This document shows positions 7,797 to 13,212 of a stretch of 13,212 nt of DNA, piece after piece; within the stretch, counting starts at the first letter, position 1; each line of letters opens with the position of its first letter. Under the pieces are notes generated by a model that searched no databases, was not told the origin of the DNA, and saw only the letters and a list, made by a program, of their open reading frames with translations. Made by a program: the position numbers and the translations under genes. Source of the stretch: Kerstersia sp052103615 (GTDB lineage: Bacteria > Pseudomonadota > Gammaproteobacteria > Burkholderiales > Burkholderiaceae_B); the NCBI RefSeq assembly GCF_052103615.1, contig NZ_JBQEKA010000085.1, forward strand, positions 1-13,212. The letters are read 5' to 3'.

Positions 7797-9050
7797 ATGC
7801 TAACCGACTCTGCGCTGCGGAATCTGAAGCCTAAGTCCAAGATTTATAAGGTTTCTGACCGAGATGGGATGTATGTGACGGTATCGACCAGCGGTACCGT
7901 CAGCTTCCGCTACGACTACCGTCTGAACGGTCGCCGTGAAACTTTGACCCTGGGACGGTACGGTCCTGGCGGTATTTCGTTGGCCATGGCGCGCGAGTTG
8001 CTATTCGAGGCGCGCAAGTCTGTTCAGGCTGGTGTATCGCCCGCGCTTGAGAAGCAGCGAGACAAACGCCGGGTAGGTGAGATCCAGACCTTTGGCGGGG
8101 CGATGGAGGCATGGTTTACCAATGCCCGGCTGGCGGACAGCACGCGCGCCATGCGCAAGCACATCATTGATCGAGACATCCTACCGGTACTTCAAAATCG
8201 ACTTCTGACAGAAGTCGAGCCCGAGGATTTGCGTGCCTTGTGCAACAAGGTCAAAGATCGCGGGGCGCCGGCGACCGCCGTCCAGATTCGCGACATCGTC
8301 AAACAGGTCTATGTCTATGCCATCGCCAACGGCGAGAAGGTGGCGAACCCAGCCGACAGCGTGCGGGCGTCGTCGATCGCCACGTTCGTGCCCAAGGATC
8401 GAGCGTTATCACCGCTGGAGATCAAGTTGGCGATGCAAGAGCTGGAATCGGTGGCTACCTATCCGACCATCAGACTGGCGCTGCGTATGATTCTGTTGAC
8501 GCTGGTGAGAAAAAGCGAGCTGATCCACGCGACTTGGGATGAGGTCGATTTCGAGCGTGCAACCTGGACCATTCCGAAGCAACGGATGAAAGGGCGCAAC
8601 CCGCATGTGGTGTACCTGTCGAGCCAGGCGCTTGATATTTTGGTCACCTTGCATGCTTGCGCGGCAGGTTCAAAGTTCGTCTTCCCGTCTCGTTACGATG
8701 CCCAGCGGTGCATGTCCAATGCGACCCTGAACCGCATTACGCAACTGGTGGTGGCGGCGGCGAAGAGCAAGGGCTTGCCGCTGGAGCCATTTACCGTTCA
8801 CGACCTGCGCCGTACCGGATCTACGCTGCTCAATGAAATCGGCTTCAATCGGGATTGGATTGAAAAGTGCCTGGCGCATGAGGACGGTCGTTCCTCGCGT
8901 TCGGTTTACAACAAGGCTGAATACGCCGAGCAAAGGCGCCACATGCTGCAAGAGTGGGGCAATTTGATTGAGGCATGGAGCGGCGGGCAGGATTATGTAC
9001 CGAAGCTGGTGCCCAGAAATATTCTTGGGCCATCGCTGAGGGCCCTTTGA
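7797..9050 (+). CDS. P4-like tyrosine recombinase (island integrase)
   Basis: 417-residue site-specific recombinase that should insert and excise the island at guaA. The N-terminal DUF4102-type arm-binding domain (about 1-90; LTDSALRNLKPK, TLTLGRYGPGGISLAMAR) is followed by a SAM-like core-binding domain (about 98-195) and the catalytic domain (about 205-385). Catalytic residues are all visible: R238 (LTLVRKSEL), K265 (KQRMKGRNPH), H335 and R338 (HDLRR), H361 (CLAHEDG) and the nucleophile Y371 (SVYNKAEY). GGAG at 7783-7786 lies 10 nt before the ATG. It is intact, adjacent to its presumed target and in the usual orientation, so it may be active. Promoter elements overlap the GACGGTAAAA repeats, suggesting self-regulation (inference). 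Confidence 0.95.
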   Translation: MLTDSALRNLKPKSKIYKVSDRDGMYVTVSTSGTVSFRYDYRLNGRRETLTLGRYGPGGISLAMARELLFEARKSVQAGVSPALEKQRDKRRVGEIQTFGGAMEAWFTNARLADSTRAMRKHIIDRDILPVLQNRLLTEVEPEDLRALCNKVKDRGAPATAVQIRDIVKQVYVYAIANGEKVANPADSVRASSIATFVPKDRALSPLEIKLAMQELESVATYPTIRLALRMILLTLVRKSELIHATWDEVDFERATWTIPKQRMKGRNPHVVYLSSQALDILVTLHACAAGSKFVFPSRYDAQRCMSNATLNRITQLVVAAAKSKGLPLEPFTVHDLRRTGSTLLNEIGFNRDWIEKCLAHEDGRSSRSVYNKAEYAEQRRHMLQEWGNLIEAWSGGQDYVPKLVPRNILGPSLRAL

Positions 9051-9216
9051 TGGGGCATCGTCAGAGTTCTAGCTTGGTTTGAATTTTTCACGGAAAGGTC
9101 ACTTTGAGTGATCATTTCTATGATTTTTCAAACCGCCGACGACTTGTCCTGGAAGGAAGGGAGGCATTTGCCTTTGATGCGCTTGTATCAGTGGCTCGCC
9201 TGACGAATTCCATCGC

Positions 9217-9576
9217 TCACAGCACAGGTCGGTATCGGCGCTGTCTGACGTCAGGGCCTGTGCATTGCTCGCTTTTGATGGTTCGTGAGGCCTGTTTTCG
9301 AGCTTCGACCCAGGCTTCGACTTCTGCGAGATCCCAGACTACGCAACGTGGCGTCAGTCGAAAGCGGAGGGGAAACTCGCCGCGCTGCTCCATTTCGTAA
9401 ATGGTGGTTTCTGCCAGCGGCACGATCTGATGAAGTTCGCGACGGCGGATCGTTCGGCGAAACGGTAGTGGCGATGCTTTCGGAAACTGGGGAAGCTCGT
9501 CGTATTGTTCGGTGCCGGGGTGGGGCAGTGGGCTATGTAGCGCTCCTGCGGCGCTGTGTTTTTCCAAGGCAGTCAT
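9217..9576 (-). CDS. AlpA-like DNA-binding protein (excisionase/regulator candidate)
   Basis: 119-residue protein, convergent with the integrase. Residues about 40-93 fit the AlpA/MerR-like winged-helix family: RRRELHQIVPLAETTIYEME for the helix-turn-helix, then RFRLTPRCVVWDLAEVEAWVEAR with the usual basic loop and W-x-x-x-E-V closing helix. The N-terminal 35 residues are proline-rich and not recognised. I chose the ATG at 9576 because GGAG lies 8 nt upstream; the open frame extends further up, but that part looks non-coding. In P4-like elements AlpA proteins activate integrase expression or assist excision; that role is likely but unproven here. Phased repeats resembling those beside attL lie 36-55 bp upstream of its start codon. 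Confidence 0.8.
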   Translation of the reverse strand: MTALEKHSAAGALHSPLPHPGTEQYDELPQFPKASPLPFRRTIRRRELHQIVPLAETTIYEMEQRGEFPLRFRLTPRCVVWDLAEVEAWVEARKQASRTIKSEQCTGPDVRQRRYRPVL

Positions 9577-9611
9577 TGGTCCGACTCCATGAGTATTGCG
9601 ATAAATGTCAT

Positions 9612-9631
9612 GGTGGCTATCGGTGGTGATT
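9612..9631 (-). promoter_or_regulatory. Repeat shared with attL flank, in alpA-like upstream region
   Basis: GGTGGCTATCGGTGG at 9612-9626 matches 7573-7587 in 14 of 15 positions, and the tandem 10-bp pattern continues to 9631. It sits just upstream of the AlpA-like start (9576), where an operator would be expected. Binding by the AlpA-like protein is inference. Confidence 0.5.
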
Positions 9632-9638
9632 GAGGCAA

Positions 9639-9652
9639 CTTGCTGCAGCAAG
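9639..9652. repeat. Perfect 14-bp palindrome
   Basis: CTTGCTGCAGCAAG at 9639-9652 is exactly self-complementary. It lies between the AlpA-like gene and the divergent toxin-antitoxin operon, 8 bp from the phased repeats. A candidate operator for a dimeric regulator; no partner can be named. The remaining DNA to the toxin promoter (9653-9823) shows no recognisable gene. Confidence 0.6.
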
Positions 9653-9823
9653 GAAGGGCGTAGGACAGGTCCATCTGTAGGAGCACTGCGTCGCGCCGGC
9701 AAAGCTCTGCTGGTTATGTTTAACGACCTGGCCCAGCTAGGCATCACGGCGGGCATGGCTGGGCGCATGTGATCAACGCCGCTGACGTTTCGCGAGTGTC
9801 TTGGGTGGCCCGATGAGGGATTA

Positions 9824-9860
9824 TTGATAAGTATGCCCGTTTCGGGTATAGTTTTAGGAG
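9824..9860 (+). promoter_or_regulatory. Toxin-antitoxin promoter with overlapping operator
   Basis: TTGATA (9824-9829) and TATAGT (9847-9852) are separated by exactly 17 bp, a strong sigma70 match. Between and over the -10 lies an inverted repeat, TATGCCCG (9832-9839), spacer TTT, CGGGTATA (9843-9850), with 7 of 8 pairs matching. This is the layout expected for antitoxin autorepression. AGGAG (9856-9860) is the ribosome site, 5 nt before the toxin ATG; the leader would be only a few nucleotides. Confidence 0.8.
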
Positions 9861-9865
9861 TCCAG

Positions 9866-10249
9866 ATGACGAGCATTCTCAAGCGGAAGGACTTTGCTAG
9901 GTGGCAGGCGGGTGAGAAATTGTCCGATACCGCCTTGTGCAAGGCAGTCAAAGAGATGGAGGACGGGCTGATCGACGCGGACTTGGGCGGCTTTCTCTAC
10001 AAGAAGCGGGTGGCTCGCCCAGGCGGTGGTAAAAGTGGCGGCTACCGCACGCTGGTATCGGCCAAGATCGGCAGTCGTTATGTGTTCCTACATGGGTTCC
10101 CCAAAAGCGACAAGGCGAACATCACGCAGGATGAAAAGAGGGCGCTTCAATTCGCCGGCAAGGTGTTTTTGGAATTGTCTGCTGCAGATTTGTCGAAAGC
10201 GTTGCAGTCGGGTGTTTTAGTGGAGGTGCATTGTGAGCAAAATCATTGA
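9866..10249 (+). CDS. RelE/HigB-like toxin (RelE/ParE superfamily)
   Basis: 127-residue toxin of a type II toxin-antitoxin pair, of the kind usually paired with NadS/HigA-like antitoxins. Family features are FARWQ near the start (10-14), ALCKAVKEM (23-31), DADLGGFLYKKRVAR (37-51) and the glycine-rich basic core RPGGGKSGGYR (51-61), followed by YVFLHGF (72-78). Relatives act as ribosome-dependent mRNA interferases; that activity is inferred. The ATG at 9866 is chosen for the AGGAG 5 nt upstream and for agreement with the family N-terminus; the frame opens further upstream through the promoter. It is first in the operon, toxin before antitoxin as in higBA, and overlaps the antitoxin by 17 bp. 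Confidence 0.88.
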   Translation: MTSILKRKDFARWQAGEKLSDTALCKAVKEMEDGLIDADLGGFLYKKRVARPGGGKSGGYRTLVSAKIGSRYVFLHGFPKSDKANITQDEKRALQFAGKVFLELSAADLSKALQSGVLVEVHCEQNH

Positions 10250-10535
10250 ATCGTTGCGTGGCGACCTGGCGTCTCTGCACGAAGTGGGTGCGATCAGCAA
10301 GGTGACAATGCGCGAGTTCGATACGATTTGCCCGCCAGCGGTGCGGGAGTTCGATGCTGCCGATATCAAACGCCTGCGTGAAGCCTTGAGATTCAGCCAG
10401 CCGGTGTTCGCGCTTCACCTGCACACCACAGCCTCTACAGTGCGCAAATGGGAGCAAGGCGAGACTCGTCCGGCCGGTCCGGCCCTCAAGCTGCTTAACG
10501 TGATCGCAGACAAGGGCTTGCAGGCAATCATCTGA
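10233..10535 (+). CDS. XRE-family antitoxin (NadS/HigA-like)
   Basis: 100-residue helix-turn-helix protein that should neutralise the preceding toxin and repress the shared promoter. The DNA-binding domain spans about 44-80: IKRLREALRFSQPVFALHL, then TTASTVRKWEQGETRPAGPAL. It starts at GTG 10233 with GGAGG at 10222-10226, inside the toxin frame, so the two are translationally coupled. The inverted repeat at 9832-9850 is its probable operator. The next gene begins 22 bp after its stop, so the antitoxin may also control the downstream defence-like genes. Confidence 0.9.
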   Translation: MSKIIESLRGDLASLHEVGAISKVTMREFDTICPPAVREFDAADIKRLREALRFSQPVFALHLHTTASTVRKWEQGETRPAGPALKLLNVIADKGLQAII

Positions 10536-10557
10536 TGCCTGACGAGGGAGACGGGCA

Positions 10558-11376
10558 TTGGCGACGCGAATTGATCCTTTTAACTCACAGTATCTTGAGG
10601 CCGCTTGCCGTGTGCTTGCGGACACAGATAGAGGTCTGAGCGGAACGCAGATCGAGCGCTTGCTGCAAGAAATCGAGGTTGCTGACACATCGCCTGGCAT
10701 CACCAAATGGAAGCGCTTGTTCAATGCGTTGGCTGGCGCACAAAATCGGCATAAGGTCGGGAATCATCTCATTATGTTCATCAACCGTGCCATGCATCCG
10801 GTGAACTACGCCCGTGATCCTGCGACGTTTGCTTGGCGACGCGATGAGCTTAATGTCGTCCTTGCCTTTTCCGGCTTCTACGTACGCGAAGATGGCAAAG
10901 TAGGATACGCTGACAAAGCCACGACCCTCGATGCCGCCCGCGCTCGTGCGGGGCGACTCAAGGCCGCACTGGAAAGTCGCGTTGTCCATGCAGAAGTGCT
11001 GAACTTCTGCCGAGCAGAGCTGCTGGATGAAAACTACTTCCATGCCGTGTTCGAGGCAACGAAAGGTGTTGCGGAGCGGATTCGCCTGCTGTCGGGCCTG
11101 AACGGCGATGGCGCCGACCTAGTGAGCAAGGCATTCGCAGGCCAGCAACCCGTTCTCACCTTGGGATCGCTCACCACCGAGACCGAAAAGAGCGAGCAGA
11201 AAGGCTTTGCCAACTTGCTAATCGGCCTCTTTGGAGCCGTGCGCAATCCGCTGGCTCATGCACCCAAGACGAATTGGCCTATGTCCGAGCAGGACGCACT
11301 GGACATCCTGACGCTGGTGTCGCTGATCCACCGCAAGCTGGATGGCGCCACGAAAGTGGCCACTGCTTCGTCATAA
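10558..11376 (+). CDS. TIGR02391 (Ymh) family protein, HEPN-like
   Basis: 272 residues; I recognise the TIGR02391/Hypoth_Ymh pattern. The N-terminal part (about 5-80; GLSGTQIERLL, PGITKWKRLFNAL, FINRAMHPVNY) looks helical. The conserved C-terminal domain (about 140-262) contains CRAELLDENYFHAVFEATKG, ETEKSEQKGFANLL and AVRNPLAHAP. R229 and H234 form an RxxxxH motif as in HEPN RNases, so an RNA-cutting or abortive-infection role is plausible but inferred. Members are found in phage-defence neighbourhoods and their activity is not well defined. The start is TTG at 10558 with AGGGAG 7 nt upstream; the next in-frame ATG would remove 72 residues. It lies 22 bp after the antitoxin and 15 bp before the nuclease-like gene, so it is probably co-transcribed with both. 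Confidence 0.85.
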   Translation: MATRIDPFNSQYLEAACRVLADTDRGLSGTQIERLLQEIEVADTSPGITKWKRLFNALAGAQNRHKVGNHLIMFINRAMHPVNYARDPATFAWRRDELNVVLAFSGFYVREDGKVGYADKATTLDAARARAGRLKAALESRVVHAEVLNFCRAELLDENYFHAVFEATKGVAERIRLLSGLNGDGADLVSKAFAGQQPVLTLGSLTTETEKSEQKGFANLLIGLFGAVRNPLAHAPKTNWPMSEQDALDILTLVSLIHRKLDGATKVATASS

Positions 11377-11391
11377 GGGGAAGGGCTCTGG

Positions 11392-12675
11392 ATGGATGAT
11401 GCGATCGTTGTCTTCTCTCGGAAAGGGATTTTTCAGACTACGATCGCTGCGCGCGACGTTCGCAGCCGGGAGCATGCGCGTAAGCTGTGGCCCTTGGTGT
11501 CGCCAGATTCATCGCGGCAGATGGTGACATGGGTCAGTCCCTCTTTTGAAAGCGGCAAGCTGCGTAGACGGTCCCATTTTCGCGTGCTTCCGACCAAGCA
11601 CGCCTTCAATCCCAAGTCGCACTTCGACGATGAAGAAGCTGACCGCTGGCTTGCTGTGCAGGAAAGTCCAGAACACCGACGGGCGAAGGAACTTGTCGCG
11701 GCTGAGCTAGCCCGACGCTTGAAGGCAGGACTTGCGATGCCCTGGGCGTTCAAGGATATAGATGCGTCGGACTATCCGTTGGAAGGCAACTTGTTGCTCG
11801 GCGCCGACCAGGTGGTAATCGAGCATCCTCTGCAAACGCCATTTGGCAGCAAATTCCGGCTCGACGTTGCTGTGCTTGGGCCGCCGGTTCAAGCCGAACT
11901 GATGGTACTGGGTGGTGTTGAAATCGAACTCGGCCACGCCTTCGATGGACGCAAGGCGTTGATCGGGAAGTCGCTCGGATTTCCGCTGATTTCTATCGAC
12001 ATTACCGAAATGACGCTGGACGAACTTACGCCCGAGTGGGCACAGCGGGTACTAACCTCAACCACACGGAGCCACGAGCAAGGGCGCCGCCAAACTTATA
12101 TCTATCTCCATGACCTGCTGTATCCCCTCTATGCGCAGCTACCCACATTTCTCGATGATGAACAGCGTCACCAGTTCCTTGTGTTTGCGGACGATAATAA
12201 TCTAAACAAGCTGGTGCGCTGGATGAACGCGCTGGCTGAAAAGCTGGAGTACCCGAAGGGTACGGTCGCAGTTGCGCTGGTCAATGGAAAGAATGAACAG
12301 TCGCGCAAGATGCTGGAACGCGCCGGACAAGTGGTTGGCCCCGACTGGGCTGAATTCAACGACCAACGATGCTTGCGTCTGACGCTTCCGCGGCCCAAAG
12401 GTCCGGCGGATCTCCGGGCTCACCGTTTTCATATGACGATGGCACGCGTTCTGCTGTCACACACGGATGCGCTTGTTGGCTACAAGTATTGCAATGGCGT
12501 GGACAACAACCACCCTGAAGAAGACGTTTGGGTCGCACATCGCTGGATCGCTGACCTGAAGACACATACCCAGCACCGTGTACTACCGAAACGGTTGGCC
12601 GAGCCTATCAACAGGCTGATCGCGGTGGTTTCGGACTTGCATCAAAGCCGCGCAACCCACTTGTCGAGTGAGTAA
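11392..12675 (+). CDS. Unrecognised protein with CoiA-like PD-(D/E)XK nuclease pattern
   Basis: 427 residues; no family recognised outright. The N-terminal half resembles the CoiA layout: a region with paired H residues (SHFRVLPTKHAF, 61-72), QESPEHRRAKELVAAELARRL (90-110) like the CoiA helix that precedes the nuclease, then FRLDVAVL with D158, GGVEIEL with E177 and E179, K188/K193, and FPLISIDITEM (197-207). The spacing of D, ExE and downstream K fits a PD-(D/E)XK nuclease, though catalysis is not shown. Residues about 250-427 match nothing I know; they include an alpha/beta-looking stretch (QFLVFADDN, GTVAVALVNGK) and may be a sensor or partner-binding domain. The ATG at 11392 has GGGGAAGGG just upstream and follows the TIGR02391 gene by 15 bp. 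It is convergent with the SAVED gene, 32 bp away. Confidence 0.7.
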   Translation: MDDAIVVFSRKGIFQTTIAARDVRSREHARKLWPLVSPDSSRQMVTWVSPSFESGKLRRRSHFRVLPTKHAFNPKSHFDDEEADRWLAVQESPEHRRAKELVAAELARRLKAGLAMPWAFKDIDASDYPLEGNLLLGADQVVIEHPLQTPFGSKFRLDVAVLGPPVQAELMVLGGVEIELGHAFDGRKALIGKSLGFPLISIDITEMTLDELTPEWAQRVLTSTTRSHEQGRRQTYIYLHDLLYPLYAQLPTFLDDEQRHQFLVFADDNNLNKLVRWMNALAEKLEYPKGTVAVALVNGKNEQSRKMLERAGQVVGPDWAEFNDQRCLRLTLPRPKGPADLRAHRFHMTMARVLLSHTDALVGYKYCNGVDNNHPEEDVWVAHRWIADLKTHTQHRVLPKRLAEPINRLIAVVSDLHQSRATHLSSE

Positions 12676-12707
12676 CGCTGCGAAACTCTTGACGCTACCC
12701 CGCCGAG

Positions 12708-13212
12708 TCAAATGGGCAGTGACAGAGAAGGCTTGTAGCTGCCTCCATTCGCCCCTTCGAAGTCGTATTCGTAAAGCGTGCTCTTGCCCAAGCCCGGCTG
12801 TCTCTGGCCCAGGAAAAATGTGAAAGCATTCGGTGCAGCAATAAACAGGTGCAATGGAGGGCGACTGGCAACGCGAACCTGATTAATCTTCAGCGCCAAG
12901 GTTTCTGCAAGATCAAATGCATGCTGACCGCACACAATAGAGCGTGCGCCAGCGCCGCAGGTCGGGCGTGCAATCAGCAATGAGCCCACTTCTGGTGATG
13001 AGGCTGCAAGATGTGACTTCACTGCCTGAACTACATCATGGGTCAGACACACCGCCACAGCCATGTCTTTCCCATCACCTTCCAACGTTTCCAGTTCGAA
13101 CAACCAGGCTGGCCACGACGGGTCACGCGGCAAGTCGCTGGAATGCCAAACATTGCGGTGTACGGTTCTCTGCTCGATCTCTACGCTTCGACCCGACTTG
13201 ATGTTCAGCACT
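12708..13212 (-). CDS. SAVED-domain protein, C-terminal part (probable CBASS effector)
   Basis: About 167 residues visible, ending at the TGA at 12710-12708; the frame is open to the right edge, so the N-terminus is missing. A GTG at 13211 is the first possible codon but need not be the start. The segment has SAVED hallmarks: PAWLFELETL and DMAVAVCLTHDVVQAVKSHL in the first half, then LHLFIAAPNAFTFFLGQ and LYEYDFEGANGGSYKPSLSLP at the C-terminus. SAVED domains bind cyclic oligonucleotides made by CD-NTases in CBASS and activate a fused effector such as a nuclease, protease, TIR or membrane segment; which one is fused here cannot be seen. A CD-NTase gene, if present, would be to the right. CRISPR-linked SAVED proteins are a less likely alternative. 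Confidence 0.8.
   Translation of the reverse strand, partial: VLNIKSGRSVEIEQRTVHRNVWHSSDLPRDPSWPAWLFELETLEGDGKDMAVAVCLTHDVVQAVKSHLAASSPEVGSLLIARPTCGAGARSIVCGQHAFDLAETLALKINQVRVASRPPLHLFIAAPNAFTFFLGQRQPGLGKSTLYEYDFEGANGGSYKPSLSLPI

Larger units (their letters stand above)
7496..13212. mobile_element. Genomic (defence) island integrated at guaA, right end outside window
   Basis: From the guaA stop onward the content is accessory: tyrosine integrase, AlpA-like factor, toxin-antitoxin pair, TIGR02391/HEPN-like protein, CoiA-like nuclease and a SAVED protein. Intergenic DNA is more AT-rich than in the flanking chromosome and start codons are less regular (TTG, GTG). No conjugation, replication or phage structural genes are visible in this part. 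The right boundary and full size are unknown. Confidence 0.75.

Noticed and set aside
7598..7840. 80-codon minus-strand open frame between guaA and the integrase
   Set aside because: It overlaps the repeat region and the integrase start, and has no ribosome site or recognisable domain.
9104..9400. TTG-start plus-strand open frame (98 codons) with GGAAAGG 5 nt upstream
   Set aside because: The first ~38 residues look protein-like, but the rest is antisense to the AlpA-like gene and low-complexity. It could be the remnant of a truncated gene, but support is too weak.
9577..9951. Upstream extension of the AlpA-like frame to 9951
   Set aside because: It would run through the toxin-antitoxin promoter and the toxin start; the added residues resemble no domain, and the ATG at 9576 has a good ribosome site.

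Overview
The window looks like a chromosomal stretch of a GC-rich betaproteobacterium, probably Burkholderiales and perhaps Alcaligenaceae (Bordetella/Achromobacter-like). This rests on codon use, the guaB-guaA pairing and the family make-up; it is an inference without a database search. A genomic island begins directly behind guaA.

Left part (1-3730, minus strand): a three-gene signalling operon. It is transcribed right to left as an OmpR-type response regulator (3730-3029), an exported LysM/FecR-domain protein (3018-1858) and a CHASE2-PAS-histidine kinase (1746 to beyond base 1). The kinase reads open for 582 codons to the window edge, so it is not broken. A run of eleven G/C pairs lies between the FecR-like gene and the kinase.

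Middle (4253-7495, plus strand): the core purine genes guaB (IMP dehydrogenase) and guaA (GMP synthase). Together they convert IMP to XMP and then GMP. A good intrinsic terminator stands between them. A 576-bp gene-free stretch separates guaB from the divergent signalling operon.

Right part (7496-13212): an integrated island. The 3' end of guaA, a known island target, is followed by about 300 bp rich in short phased and inverted repeats, then a P4-like tyrosine integrase. Next come a convergent AlpA-like regulator/excisionase candidate and a compact plus-strand operon. The operon encodes a RelE/HigB-like toxin, an XRE antitoxin, a TIGR02391 (Ymh) protein with an RxxxxH motif like HEPN RNases, and a large unrecognised protein with a CoiA-like PD-(D/E)XK nuclease pattern. 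The window ends in the C-terminal part of a convergent SAVED-domain protein, the nucleotide sensor typical of CBASS effectors.

The island therefore reads as a defence island: an integration module, a toxin-antitoxin pair with a clear promoter/operator, a candidate uncharacterised two-gene defence module (HEPN-like plus nuclease), and the edge of a probable CBASS locus. The far attachment site and the rest of the CBASS genes would lie to the right of the window.
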